Of a stretch of 64,000 nucleotides of DNA, positions 35,254 to 44,466 are shown in pieces. The translations under genes were made by a program, and so were the position numbers. The stretch covers positions 1-64,000 of the forward strand of contig NZ_SMYN01000016.1 in assembly GCF_004959935.1 (NCBI RefSeq), in the 5' to 3' direction. The notes under the pieces are model-generated. The model did no database searches. It was not told the origin of the DNA and saw only the letters and a list, made by a program, of their open reading frames with translations. Position 1 is the first letter of the stretch. Every line of letters starts with the position of its first letter. Origin of the DNA: Falsirhodobacter xinxiangensis (GTDB lineage: Bacteria > Pseudomonadota > Alphaproteobacteria > Rhodobacterales > Rhodobacteraceae).

Positions 35254-36314
35254 TCCGGCTGGAGAACCTTGGCCGCAGCGTCGATGGCGCGATGCATCTG
35301 GAGGGGATCGAGCTGACCCTGTCGCCGGGCATCAACGTGCTGCTGGGCCGGACTCATGCGGGCAAGACCTCGCTTCTGCGGGTTCTGGCGGGGCTGGATC
35401 GGCCCACGACCGGGGCGCTGACGCAGGACGGGCAGGATCTGACGCAACTGCCGCTGTCCAAGCGCAGCGTGGCCTTCGTCTATCAGCAGTTCGTCAATTA
35501 TCCGGCGTTTTCGGTGCGCGACAACATCGCCGCCCCGTTGCGCCGCAAGGGGCTGGCGCGGGACGAGATCGCACGCCGCGTGGCCGACGTCGCCCGGCGC
35601 GTGCGGATCGAGCCGCTGCTGGACCGTCTTCCGGCGCAGCTTTCGGGCGGGCAGCAGCAGCGGCTGGCCATCGCCCGCGCGCTGGCCAAAGATGCCGCGC
35701 TGATGCTGTTCGACGAGCCGCTGGTGAACCTCGACTACAAGCTGCGCGAAGGGCTGCGCGAGGAATTGCGCGGGCTGTTCCATGACGGGCAGACGGTCGT
35801 CTATGCCACGACCGAACCCGAGGAGGCGCTGCAGATGGGCGGCACCACCATCGTCCTGCATGAAGGCCGTGTGCTCCAGACCGGCCCCGCGCACGAGGTC
35901 TACCGCAATCCCGCCTCGGTGACGGTGGCCGAGATTTTCTCCGAGCCGCCGATGAACGTTGTCGCGGGCCATGTCGAACAGGGACGGCTGCACTTGGGCG
36001 ATCTGTCCATGCCGCTGCCGGATCATGCGCCTGCGGGGCTTGCCGGCTGCCGCGTCGGGCTGCAACCCCACCGGATCACCCGCACCCCCGGCCCCATCCG
36101 GCTGGAGGGCGAGACGCTGCTGGCCGAGGTGGACGGATCATCCACCTTCGCCCATTTCCGCGCGGGCGGGCAGCCGTGGATCGCGCGGCTGGACGGGGTG
36201 CATGGCCTGCCGATCGGTGCGCCCTTCACCGGTTTCGCCGATCCGGCGGACCTTTATTTCTTTGCCGAGGATGGCACGCTTCTGGCCCCTGCACAGGGGG
36301 CGCGGCATGGCTGA
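35250..36314 (+). CDS. glpS: ABC transporter ATP-binding protein, GlpS type
   Basis: The 354-residue ATPase belongs to the CUT1/MalK-like class. Its Walker A is atypical, GRTHAGKTSLL instead of GPSGSGKST, while LSGGQQQRLAIARALAKDA (signature) and LMLFDEPLVNLD (Walker B) are standard. A C-terminal TOBE-like regulatory domain follows from about residue 240. The operon order kinase, ATPase, ATPase, permease, permease, small membrane protein, binding protein matches the glpSTPQUV glycerol importer described in Rhizobium. ATG 35250 overlaps the kinase stop. Confidence 0.9.
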   Translation: MIRLENLGRSVDGAMHLEGIELTLSPGINVLLGRTHAGKTSLLRVLAGLDRPTTGALTQDGQDLTQLPLSKRSVAFVYQQFVNYPAFSVRDNIAAPLRRKGLARDEIARRVADVARRVRIEPLLDRLPAQLSGGQQQRLAIARALAKDAALMLFDEPLVNLDYKLREGLREELRGLFHDGQTVVYATTEPEEALQMGGTTIVLHEGRVLQTGPAHEVYRNPASVTVAEIFSEPPMNVVAGHVEQGRLHLGDLSMPLPDHAPAGLAGCRVGLQPHRITRTPGPIRLEGETLLAEVDGSSTFAHFRAGGQPWIARLDGVHGLPIGAPFTGFADPADLYFFAEDGTLLAPAQGARHG

Positions 36315-37398
36315 GATCACCATTTCCGGCCTGCGCCATTCCTATGACGGCGATCTGTCGGACCCATCCAGGCTGGCACTGAAGGGGATCGACCACGTCT
36401 GGCGGGACGGAGGCGCCTATGCGCTGCTTGGCCCCTCGGGCTGCGGCAAGTCGTCGATGCTGAACATCATATCGGGGCTGATCCGGCCCACGGCGGGGCG
36501 CATCCTGTTCGACGGGCGCGACGTGACCGACCTGCGCCCCGAGGAGCGCAACATTGCCCAGGTGTTCCAGTTTCCCGTGCTGTATGACACGATGACGGTG
36601 CAGGAAAACCTTGCCTTTCCGCTGCGCAACCGAAAGGTCGCGCCTGCCGCCATCACCCGCCGCGTGGCGGAAGTGGCCGAGATGCTGGACCTTGGCCCGC
36701 TGCTCAAACGTCGCGCCTCGCGGCTTGGCGCGGCGGAAAAGCAGAAAATCTCGCTTGGCCGGGGGCTGGTGCGCGAGGACGTCGCCGCGATCCTGTTCGA
36801 CGAGCCGCTGACGGTGATCGACCCGCAGGTGAAGTTCGACCTGCGCCGCAAGCTGAAACTGGTGCACGAGACGCTGAAGCTGACCTTGGTCTATGTCACG
36901 CATGACCAGTCCGAGGCGCTGACCTTCGCCGATCAGGTGGTGGTCATGTCCGATGGCGAGGTCGTGCAGGCCGGAACGCCGGAGGAGCTGTATGAGCGAC
37001 CGGCCCATGCTTTCGTCGGGCGTTTCATCGGATCGCCCGGCATGAACTTCCTGCCCTGCCGCATCGAGGAGGGCGAGATCCGTTTCGACGGGGGCCGCCT
37101 TTCCGCGCCGGGGCTGCGGCGGCTGGCAGGGCAGGAGGGCCTGAGCCTTGGCCTGCGTCCGCAGGCATTGCAGCCCGCCGATGCCGCAACCGGGGTGGAG
37201 GGCGAGATGGTCGGGTTGGAGGATCGCGGCCATTACCGCATCGCCGATGTGGCCTTGGGCGGTGCGCGGCTGAAGATGCGGCTGGCCGAAGGGGTGCCCG
37301 CGCCGCAGGGGCGTTTTCCGGTGGCGTTCCGCCCCGGCTCGACGCTGGTTTTCGCGGGCGACCGCCTTGTGGGGGATCTGGCCGATGCACAAGCTTGA
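36307..37398 (+). CDS. glpT: ABC transporter ATP-binding protein with divergent signature, GlpT type
   Basis: The 363-residue partner ATPase has a canonical Walker A (LLGPSGCGKSSML) and Walker B (ILFDEPLTVID), and a Q-loop in AQVFQFPVLYDTM. The ABC signature, expected LSGGQ, is replaced by LGAAEKQKISLGR. The two ATPases complement each other: one has the altered Walker A, this one the altered signature, suggesting one regular and one degenerate nucleotide site in a heterodimer. It overlaps glpS by 8 bases and glpP by 14. The glpT name follows the Rhizobium ABC system, not the E. coli glycerol-3-phosphate antiporter. Confidence 0.9.
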   Translation: MAEITISGLRHSYDGDLSDPSRLALKGIDHVWRDGGAYALLGPSGCGKSSMLNIISGLIRPTAGRILFDGRDVTDLRPEERNIAQVFQFPVLYDTMTVQENLAFPLRNRKVAPAAITRRVAEVAEMLDLGPLLKRRASRLGAAEKQKISLGRGLVREDVAAILFDEPLTVIDPQVKFDLRRKLKLVHETLKLTLVYVTHDQSEALTFADQVVVMSDGEVVQAGTPEELYERPAHAFVGRFIGSPGMNFLPCRIEEGEIRFDGGRLSAPGLRRLAGQEGLSLGLRPQALQPADAATGVEGEMVGLEDRGHYRIADVALGGARLKMRLAEGVPAPQGRFPVAFRPGSTLVFAGDRLVGDLADAQA

Positions 37399-38251
37399 CG
37401 ACAACCGCGCATGGCTTCTGGTGGTGCCGGTCTTTGCACTGGTCGCCTTCAACGCGGTGATCCCGCTGATGACGGTGGTGAATTATTCGCTTCAGGACAT
37501 CTTCGGGCCGGGGCAGCGGGTGTTCATCGGCGTCGAATGGTTCCGCGAGGTGCTGCGCGATCCGACGATCCAGGCCTCGTTCCTGCGGCAGGTCGCGTTT
37601 TCGGCGCTGGTGCTGGCGATCCAGATCCCGCTGGGCATCGCCATCGCGCTTCTGCTGCCTCGGGTGGGCTGGAAATCGTCGCTGGCGATCATCCTGATCG
37701 CGATTCCGCTTCTGGTGCCGTTCAACGTCGTCGGCACGATTTGGCAGGTCTATGCCCGCCCCGACATCGGGCTTCTGGGACGTGGCATCAACGCGATCGG
37801 GATCGACTACAACTATACCTCCAGTGCGGTTTCGGCGTGGATCACGCTGCTTTTGATGGACACGTGGCACTGGACGCCGCTGGTGATCCTGCTGGCCTTT
37901 GCGGGCCTGTGCTCGATCCCCGAACCCTATTATCAGGCCGCTCGCATCGACGGCGCGTCGCGCTGGGCCGTGTTCCGGCATATCGAACTGCCAAAGCTGC
38001 GCGGCGTTCTGACCATCGCGATCCTGCTGCGGTTCATGGACAGCTTCATGATCTATACCGAGCCGTTCGTCGTCACCGGCGGTGGGCCGGGGTCCAGCAC
38101 GACATTCCTTTCCGTGCGGCTGGTGAACATGGCGGTGGGGCAGTTCGACCTTGGCCCGGCGGCGGCGTTCTCGCTGATCTACTTCCTTGCGATCCTGCTG
38201 TTTTCCTATGTCTTCTACACGATCCTCAAGATGAACGAGGGGGAGCCATGA
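37385..38251 (+). CDS. glpP: ABC transporter permease, GlpP type
   Basis: The 288-residue inner-membrane protein has six predicted spans and the CUT1 permease EAA loop (EPYYQAARIDGASRWAVFRHIELP region, residues 180-203), which contacts the ATPase. ATG 37385 (MHKLDDNRAW) lies inside the 3' end of the upstream ATPase gene. It forms a heterodimer with the following permease. The substrate is a small polyol by operon comparison. Confidence 0.9.
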   Translation: MHKLDDNRAWLLVVPVFALVAFNAVIPLMTVVNYSLQDIFGPGQRVFIGVEWFREVLRDPTIQASFLRQVAFSALVLAIQIPLGIAIALLLPRVGWKSSLAIILIAIPLLVPFNVVGTIWQVYARPDIGLLGRGINAIGIDYNYTSSAVSAWITLLLMDTWHWTPLVILLAFAGLCSIPEPYYQAARIDGASRWAVFRHIELPKLRGVLTIAILLRFMDSFMIYTEPFVVTGGGPGSSTTFLSVRLVNMAVGQFDLGPAAAFSLIYFLAILLFSYVFYTILKMNEGEP

Positions 38252-39108
38252 CCGTGATCGAGACCCGTCTGGCCACGGACGCTCCGGCCCGCGCCGCCTT
38301 TCCGACGCGCCGCCTCGTCGCCGCCTGCGTACTGGGCGCTTATCTGATCTTTCAGGCGCTGCCGGTTTACTGGATCGTGCGGATGTCGCTGATGACGCCG
38401 GGCAACGTCATGGGCCGGTCCGACTTCCTGCCGGTGGAGCCGACCTTCGACAACTATCGCACGATCTTCACCGATCCGACGTGGTATATGAGCTTTCTGA
38501 ACCAGCTTGCCTATGTCTGCCTGAACACCGCGATCTCGCTCGCGGTGGCGCTGCCTGCGGCCTATGCCTTCTCGCGTTATCGCTTTCTGGGCGACAAGCA
38601 CGTGTTCTTCTGGCTGTTCAGCAACCGCATGGCCCCGCCCGCGGTGTTCCTGCTGCCGTTCTTTCAGCTGTATTCGGCGGTCGGGCTGTTCGACACGCCC
38701 TGGGCCGTGGCGCTGGCGCATACGCTGTTCGTCGTGCCGCTGGCGGTGTGGATCTTGGAGGGCTTCATGTCCGGCATCCCGCGCGAGATCGACGAGACGG
38801 CGCTGATCGACGGCTATTCCTTGCCGCGGTTCTTCGTGACGATCTTCATGCCGCTGATCGCATCGGGGATCGGGGTGACGGCGTTCTTCTGCTTCATGTT
38901 CTCGTGGATCGAGCTGCTGCTGGCGCGCACGCTCACCTCGGTCGATGCGCGGCCGCTGGTGGCGACGATGACGCGGACGGCATCCTCGTCCGGGATGGAT
39001 TGGGGGCTGCTGGCGGCGGCGGGGGTGCTGACGATCCTGCCGGGCGTCGCGGTAATCTGGTTCGTGCGCAACTATATCGCAAAGGGCTTTGCCCTGGGAC
39101 GGGTGTGA
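38248..39108 (+). CDS. glpQ: ABC transporter permease, GlpQ type
   Basis: The 286-residue permease shows six spans, with a hydrophilic N-terminus (MTVIETRLATDAPARAAFP) and the EAA loop IPREIDETALIDGYSLPRFF. It overlaps glpP by ATGA and glpU by TGATG, so expression is tightly coupled. The name follows the glycerol ABC operon and must not be confused with glycerophosphodiesterase GlpQ. Confidence 0.9.
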   Translation: MTVIETRLATDAPARAAFPTRRLVAACVLGAYLIFQALPVYWIVRMSLMTPGNVMGRSDFLPVEPTFDNYRTIFTDPTWYMSFLNQLAYVCLNTAISLAVALPAAYAFSRYRFLGDKHVFFWLFSNRMAPPAVFLLPFFQLYSAVGLFDTPWAVALAHTLFVVPLAVWILEGFMSGIPREIDETALIDGYSLPRFFVTIFMPLIASGIGVTAFFCFMFSWIELLLARTLTSVDARPLVATMTRTASSSGMDWGLLAAAGVLTILPGVAVIWFVRNYIAKGFALGRV

Positions 39109-39392
39109 TGATCGATCTGGAATGGATGGCCTGGACGACGCCGACCGCGATCTTCTTTGCCGTGATCGCGGCGATGCTGGTGGTGATGACCGCGTTGCAG
39201 ATCCTTTGGCCGACGGTGGAACGCAAAGGGCTGCTGCCGATGCCGACGACGCGGGGGGACCGGCTGTTCCTGTCGCTGCTGATGGCCGCGTTCCTGCATC
39301 TGGGCTTCGTCTGGGCCACGGATATCGAGACGTTCTGGCTGCCGCTGGCTTTGTCGGTGGCCCTTGGTGCGCTGATCCTGCGGTTCGGCTGA
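39108..39392 (+). CDS. glpU: Small two-span membrane protein of glycerol ABC operons (DUF2160, GlpU)
   Basis: The 94-residue protein has two or three hydrophobic spans (WTTPTAIFFAVIAAMLVVMTA, residues 8-28; SLLMAAFLHLGFVWA; ALSVALGALIL). It fits DUF2160, a small membrane protein found between permease and binding-protein genes of glycerol-type ABC operons. Its biochemical role is unknown; it may stabilise the transporter. Its presence is the best marker that this operon is the GlpSTPQUV type and not a general sugar importer. Confidence 0.88.
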   Translation: MIDLEWMAWTTPTAIFFAVIAAMLVVMTALQILWPTVERKGLLPMPTTRGDRLFLSLLMAAFLHLGFVWATDIETFWLPLALSVALGALILRFG

Positions 39393-39491
39393 CGCGACCC
39401 ATCGCGGTGGATTTTCCCGGCCCCCCCAAGGGACCGGGCAAGGAAAGGTCATGCCTTGGGAGGGGCTGGCCATCAACGGGAGGAGAAGAAG

Positions 39492-41231
39492 ATGAGACCG
39501 ACCAAGCTCGCCCTTCTTGCGGCAAGCGCCAGCCTGTTCGCCTTCATGGCCCATGCGCAGGACGCTGCCGCCATCGACAAATGGGTGGACAGCGAATTCC
39601 AGCCATCCACCCTGACCCGCGATCAGCAGGTCGAGGAGATGACGTGGTTCCAGAACGCCGCGAAGCCTTTCGCGGGCATGACCATCAACGTGGTGTCCGA
39701 GGCGATCCCGACCCACAGCTATGAATCCCAGACCTTGACCAAGGCGTTTCAGGAAATCACCGGCATCACCGTCACCCATGATCTGCTGCAGGAAGGCGAC
39801 GTGATCGAGAAGCTGCAGACCCAGCTTCAATCCGGGCAGAACGTCTATGACGCCTATGTCAACGACAGCGACCTGATCGGCACGCATTACCGCTATGGCT
39901 GGACGGTGGATCTGACCGGATACATGGCGGGCGAGGGGGCGGATGTGACTTCGCCCACGCTGGATATCGACGATTTCATGGGCAAGTCCTTCACCACCGC
40001 ACCGGACGGCAAGCTTTATATGCTGCCCGATCAGCAATTCGCGAACCTGTATTGGTTCCGGCACGATCTGTTCAGCCGCGAGGACCTGAAGGCGGCGTTC
40101 AAGGAACGCTATGGCTATGACCTTGGCGTGCCGGTGAACTGGTCGGCCTATGAGGATATCTCGGACTTCTTCACCAACCATGCGGGCGAGATCGACGGCC
40201 AGAAGGTCTGGGGCCACATGGATTACGGCAAGAAGGATGCCTCGCTGGGCTGGCGATACACGGATGCGTGGTTTTCGATGGCCGGGTCGGGCGACCGGGG
40301 GCTGCCGAACGGGTTGCCGGTCGATGAATGGGGCATCCGGGTCGAAAACTGCCATCCGACCGGATCGTCTGTGGACCGGGGCGGCGATATCAACGGGCCG
40401 GCGGCGGTCTATGCCTTGGACACCTCGATCCGCTGGCTGAAGGATTACGCCCCGCCCGAGGCGCAGGGCATGACCTTCTATGAATACAGCCCCGTGACGG
40501 CCAGCGGCGTGATCGCGCAGCAGGCCTTCTGGTATACCGCATTCGTGGCCGACTTCGCCAAGGAAGGTGTGCCGGTCGTGAACGAGGACGGGTCGCCCAA
40601 ATGGCGCGTCGCTCCGTCCCCCCACGGTGCCTATTGGCATGACGGGATGAAGCTGGGCTATCAGGATGCCGGTTCGTGGCTGCTGCTTCAGAACACTCCC
40701 GAGGATCGGCGCAAGGCGGCGTGGCTCTATGCGCAGTTCGTCACCTCCAAGACCGTGGACGTGAAGAAATCCCATGTCGGGCTGACCTTCATCCGCGACA
40801 GCACCGTGCGGCATGAAAGCTTCACCGAACGCGCGCCGCAGTTGGGCGGGCTGATCGAGTTCTACCGCTCGCCCGCCCGCGTGGCATGGACGCCGACGGG
40901 GGTGAACGTGCCGGATTATCCGAAACTGTCGCAACTGTGGTGGTCCAACATTTCGACCGCGATTTCGGGGGAAACCACGGTGCAGCAGGCGCTGGACAAC
41001 CTTGCCGAAGCGCAGGACCGCGTGATGGAGCGGCTGGAGCGGGCCGATGTGCAGAAGGTCTGCGGGCCGAAGATGAACCCCAAGACCTCGGCCGAGGAAT
41101 GGTATGCCCGCGCCGAAGCCGACGGCAACCTCGCCCCCCAACGCAAGCTGGAGAACGAGAAGCCGCAGGGCGAGACGGTCGTTTACGAGGATCTGCTGGC
41201 CGCATGGGCGGCGGGCAAAGTGAAACCCTGA
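39492..41231 (+). CDS. glpV: Periplasmic substrate-binding protein, GlpV type
   Basis: The 579-residue protein starts with a Sec signal peptide (MRPTKLALLAASASLFAFMAHAQD), with cleavage probably after AHA. The mature protein is an extracellular solute-binding protein of family 1, unusually large as in GlpV (segments NVYDAYVNDSDLIGTHYRYG and LYMLPDQQFANLYWFRHDLF). ATG 39492 has GGGAGGAGAAG upstream. A 100-base gap with a GC-rich inverted repeat separates it from glpU, typical for raising binding-protein expression relative to the membrane parts. It would capture glycerol or a similar polyol. Confidence 0.9.
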   Translation: MRPTKLALLAASASLFAFMAHAQDAAAIDKWVDSEFQPSTLTRDQQVEEMTWFQNAAKPFAGMTINVVSEAIPTHSYESQTLTKAFQEITGITVTHDLLQEGDVIEKLQTQLQSGQNVYDAYVNDSDLIGTHYRYGWTVDLTGYMAGEGADVTSPTLDIDDFMGKSFTTAPDGKLYMLPDQQFANLYWFRHDLFSREDLKAAFKERYGYDLGVPVNWSAYEDISDFFTNHAGEIDGQKVWGHMDYGKKDASLGWRYTDAWFSMAGSGDRGLPNGLPVDEWGIRVENCHPTGSSVDRGGDINGPAAVYALDTSIRWLKDYAPPEAQGMTFYEYSPVTASGVIAQQAFWYTAFVADFAKEGVPVVNEDGSPKWRVAPSPHGAYWHDGMKLGYQDAGSWLLLQNTPEDRRKAAWLYAQFVTSKTVDVKKSHVGLTFIRDSTVRHESFTERAPQLGGLIEFYRSPARVAWTPTGVNVPDYPKLSQLWWSNISTAISGETTVQQALDNLAEAQDRVMERLERADVQKVCGPKMNPKTSAEEWYARAEADGNLAPQRKLENEKPQGETVVYEDLLAAWAAGKVKP

Positions 41232-41238
41232 CCAAGAA

Positions 41239-41260
41239 GGGCCGGGGACGCGCCCGGCCC
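41239..41260 (+). promoter_or_regulatory. GC-rich hairpin between glpV and the ThDP enzyme gene
   Basis: An 8-bp perfect stem GGGCCGGG/CCCGGCCC with a 6-base loop begins 8 bases after the glpV stop. There is no T-tract, so it is not a standard terminator. It probably protects the glpV transcript end or lowers read-through into the next gene. Confidence 0.6.
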
Positions 41261-41279
41261 GATTTCCAAGGAGATGACG

Positions 41280-43052
41280 ATGCCTCACATGGGCGATCTG
41301 GTGGCCGAGATGCTGGCGCAATCGGGAGTGGACGCGGTGTTCGGTATGCCGGGGGGGCAGACGACGGCCCTGCATGACGGTATCTCGCGCCGGTCGAACC
41401 GCATCCGGCATGTGCTGATGCGGGATGAAAGGAACGCCGCCTATGCTGCCGACGCCTATGCGCGGCTGACGGGCAAGCCAGGCGTCTGCGACGTGACCGT
41501 GGGGCCGGGGGCGAACCTGCTGCCCGCCGGATTTCTGGAGGCGATGAACGCGTCGATCCCGATGATCGGCATCGTGGGCGAGGTGCCGCTGGACTGGCTG
41601 CAACTGCGCGACAAGGGCATCGCCAGCCAGGGGTTCGACCAGCTTTCCTTCTTCAAGACCTGCACCAAGGAGTCGTGGCTGGTGCCGTCGGTGACTGCCC
41701 TGCCGGATATCCTGCGGACGGCGTTCCGGGTGGCGACCTCGCCCCGCCCCGGCCCTGTCGCGGTCATCATCCCGCATGACATCTTCGACGCGGATTGGGA
41801 CGGGATCAGTCCCCCGCCTTTGGTCGATGACCGCACGGTGCGGATGCCCTATCTGCGTTCGACCGCGCCTGCGGACGGCATTGCACAGGCGGCGGCGTTG
41901 ATCCGGCGGGCGAAGCGGCCCGCTCTGGTCTGCGGCGGCGGCGTTCACGGATCGGACGCGGCGCAGGTGGTCACGGATTTCGCGGACCGGCTTGGCGGGC
42001 TGGTCGTCACCTCGCTGTCGGGCAAGGGGTCAGTGCCGGAAACCCGCGACTATGCCGCCGGGGTGCTGAATCCGCTGGGGTCATGGGCCGCGATCGAGCT
42101 GGTGCAGGAGGCGGACCTGATCATCTGGTGCGGGTCCAAGGTCAGCCAGAACACCGGCATGAACTGGACCTTGCCGAAACCGGATCAGGCGAGCATCACC
42201 ATCGACTGCGACCCGCTGGAACATGGCCGCACCTTCCGCCCGACCGTCCCGCTTCTGGGCGATGTGCGCGAGATCGTCCTGGCGTTGCACAAGGCGCTTG
42301 GGCCCCAGCCGGAACGCCCGGACTGGGCCGCCCGCATCGCCGAGGTGAAGGCGACGGGCGAGCGGCAGAAGGCCGAGGAGGTCGCGTCCGAAAGCGTGCC
42401 GATCCAGCCTCCGCGCGTCATGGCGGAACTGGCACGCCGCTTGGGCGAGGATGATATCGTGGTGTCCGACGCTTCCTTCTCGGCCGGATGGATCGCGGGA
42501 TATATCCCTGCGAAGGTGCCGGGGCGGCAGTTTTTGTTCGCGCGCGGGCAAGGGGGATTGGGATATTCCGTGCCCGGTGCCATCGGCGCGGCAGAAACGC
42601 GGCCCGGCACGCGGATCGTGACCGTGGCGGGGGACGGCGCATTCTCCTACACCGTGGGGGAATTGGCCACTCAGGCGCAGTTCCGTCAGCGCGTCGTGAA
42701 CGTGGTGCTGAACAACGGGCGGCTTGGCTGGATTCAGCTGTGGCAAGAGATTTTCTTCAAGAACGTGCAATCGGCCATGCTGGAAACCGACACGACCCGC
42801 CCCGGTTTCGCTGCCGCCGCCGAGGCGCTTGGCCTGAAGGGCTTCACCGTCGATACGCCCGACCAGATCGGCCCCGCGCTGGATGCCGCCTTCGCCCATG
42901 ACGGCCCATCCGTGGTCGAGGTGCGGATCGACGACCGCGCGACCCCGATCCATTCCTTCAAACGCCGGATGCGCGAAGGGGCCGACAAGCCGCGCCCGCG
43001 TCCCGGCACCGTCTACAAGCTGCGGGAATGGAAGGTTTCTCCGGACATATGA
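41280..43052 (+). CDS. Thiamine-diphosphate-dependent enzyme, acetolactate-synthase-like
   Basis: The 590-residue protein has the three ThDP-enzyme domains. The N-terminal pyrimidine-binding domain contains VFGMPGGQTTALHDG and RDERNAAYAADAYARLTG, whose Glu is the cofactor-activating residue. A central Rossmann-like domain follows. The C-terminal PP domain contains GDGAFSYTVGELATQAQFRQ to VVLNNGRLGWIQ (GDG-N26-NN motif). It is close in layout to acetolactate synthase and benzoylformate decarboxylase, but I cannot name the substrate. ATG 41280 (MPHMGDLV) is spaced correctly from AAGGAG; ATG 41274 directly abuts it. It follows the polyol importer in the same direction. Confidence 0.85.
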   Translation: MPHMGDLVAEMLAQSGVDAVFGMPGGQTTALHDGISRRSNRIRHVLMRDERNAAYAADAYARLTGKPGVCDVTVGPGANLLPAGFLEAMNASIPMIGIVGEVPLDWLQLRDKGIASQGFDQLSFFKTCTKESWLVPSVTALPDILRTAFRVATSPRPGPVAVIIPHDIFDADWDGISPPPLVDDRTVRMPYLRSTAPADGIAQAAALIRRAKRPALVCGGGVHGSDAAQVVTDFADRLGGLVVTSLSGKGSVPETRDYAAGVLNPLGSWAAIELVQEADLIIWCGSKVSQNTGMNWTLPKPDQASITIDCDPLEHGRTFRPTVPLLGDVREIVLALHKALGPQPERPDWAARIAEVKATGERQKAEEVASESVPIQPPRVMAELARRLGEDDIVVSDASFSAGWIAGYIPAKVPGRQFLFARGQGGLGYSVPGAIGAAETRPGTRIVTVAGDGAFSYTVGELATQAQFRQRVVNVVLNNGRLGWIQLWQEIFFKNVQSAMLETDTTRPGFAAAAEALGLKGFTVDTPDQIGPALDAAFAHDGPSVVEVRIDDRATPIHSFKRRMREGADKPRPRPGTVYKLREWKVSPDI

Positions 43053-43120
43053 CGTCGGTTGAACCGGCTGCCCGTGCCATGCTACGCCGCTTTTGCCGAT
43101 GGATCGACAGGAGAAGCGGG

Positions 43121-44011
43121 ATGTTGACGAAGCTGAGCGCGTCGCGGGGGGCGGGATCGCCCGAAGTGGTGGGCTTCCACGACCCCGCGACGGGGTCGTG
43201 CCAGTATCTGGCCATCGATCCGGCCACGAGGGCGGCGGCGCTGATCGACATCGTGCTGGATTTCGACACCGCCTCCTGCCGCACGACGACCGCATCGGCG
43301 GAATGGGCGCTGCGGCTGGTGCAAGAGCATGATGTGGACCTCAAGCTGATCCTCGACACGCATCCCCATGCAGACCATCTTTCGGCGGGGTCATGGCTGC
43401 GCGAACGGACGGGCGCGCCACTGTGGTCGGGCGCCAAGCTGCGACAAATCGCCGATCTGTGGGAAGGGTTCTACAACCTGCCCGGCGCCTTCGATCCGGC
43501 CGCCGATTTCGACCGGCTGCTGGAGGATGGCGAGACCTTCGCGCTGGGCGATCTGGAGGTGCGGGTCATGCTGTCGCCGGGCCATACGCTGGGGTCGATC
43601 AGCTTCGTCATGGGGGACGCCGCCTTCGTGCACGACACGTTCATGCAGCCGGATGCGGGCACGTCGCGCGCCGATTTTCCGGGCGGTTCGGCTTCGGATC
43701 TTTACGACAGCCTGACGGCGATCCTTGCGCTGCCCGACGAAACGCGGCTGTTCATCGGCCATGATTACGGCACCAAGGACCGCGCGGAACCGGCATGGGA
43801 AAGCACCGTCGCACAGCAGCGGGCCGGGAACCTGCACCTTGGCGGCGGCACCCCGCGCGAGGATTTCATCGCCCGGCGCGAGGCGCGCGATGCCACGCTG
43901 AAACTGCCCGCGCGCATGCTGCATGCGTTGCAGTTCAATCTGCGTGGCGGTCGGCTGGAACCCGATGCGGACGGCAAAAGCTATTTCAAATTGCCTGCGA
44001 ACCTGTTCTGA
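43121..44011 (+). CDS. Metallo-beta-lactamase-fold hydrolase, persulfide dioxygenase/ETHE1-like
   Basis: The 296-residue protein carries the metal-binding motif LDTHPHADHLSAGSWL (THxHxDH) near residue 85. Further metal ligands are in SPGHTLGSISFVMGDAAF and FIGHDYG, and FMQPDAGTSRADFPGGSA is the segment seen in persulfide dioxygenases and beta-lactamase-like hydrolases of the Blh type. Such proteins oxidise glutathione persulfide or act in sulfide handling. ATG 43121 has AGGAG 7 bases upstream. It is followed after 2 bases by an Lrp-family gene. With the desulfurase-like enzyme nearby, a role in sulfur or cysteine turnover is plausible. Confidence 0.82.
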   Translation: MLTKLSASRGAGSPEVVGFHDPATGSCQYLAIDPATRAAALIDIVLDFDTASCRTTTASAEWALRLVQEHDVDLKLILDTHPHADHLSAGSWLRERTGAPLWSGAKLRQIADLWEGFYNLPGAFDPAADFDRLLEDGETFALGDLEVRVMLSPGHTLGSISFVMGDAAFVHDTFMQPDAGTSRADFPGGSASDLYDSLTAILALPDETRLFIGHDYGTKDRAEPAWESTVAQQRAGNLHLGGGTPREDFIARREARDATLKLPARMLHALQFNLRGGRLEPDADGKSYFKLPANLF

Positions 44012-44013
44012 CC

Positions 44014-44466
44014 ATGCTGGACCGGATCGACGCCCGCATCCTGATGGAATTGCAGCGCGACGCGGCCCAGACGCAGCGCGACCTGGCCGAAAAGGTCGGC
44101 CTGTCGCAGAACGCCTGCTGGCGGCGCATCCGCAATCTTCAGGAACGTGGCATCCTGATTGGTCAGACCGTGCGGATCGACCGAGAGGCATTGAACCACG
44201 GCCTTGTCGTGTTCGCGATGATCCGCACGCGCAAGCACTCCGCCGACTGGCTGAAGCTGTTCCGCGCGCATGTGCTTTCGATCCCGGACATAACCGAGTT
44301 CCACCGGATCGGCGGCGATTACGATTACATGCTGAAGATCGTGACGACCGACATGAAAAGCTATGACCGCATCTATCAAAGGCTGATCGAGAAGCTGGAG
44401 CTGGATGCCGTGACCTCCTACTTTTCGATGGAAACGATCGCCGAGAACCGCCCGATAGAGTTTTGA
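44014..44466 (+). CDS. Lrp/AsnC-family transcriptional regulator
   Basis: The 150-residue protein has an AsnC-type helix-turn-helix (MLDRIDARILMELQRDA, then LAEKVGLSQNACWRRIRNL) and a C-terminal RAM ligand domain (FHRIGGDYDYMLKIVTTDM). The form with LSQNACWRRIRNLQERGI resembles the DecR/CuyR-like group that senses cysteine or other amino acids. It starts 2 bases after the hydrolase stop, indicating coupled translation, and lies just upstream of a desulfurase-like gene that it may regulate. Confidence 0.9.
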   Translation: MLDRIDARILMELQRDAAQTQRDLAEKVGLSQNACWRRIRNLQERGILIGQTVRIDREALNHGLVVFAMIRTRKHSADWLKLFRAHVLSIPDITEFHRIGGDYDYMLKIVTTDMKSYDRIYQRLIEKLELDAVTSYFSMETIAENRPIEF

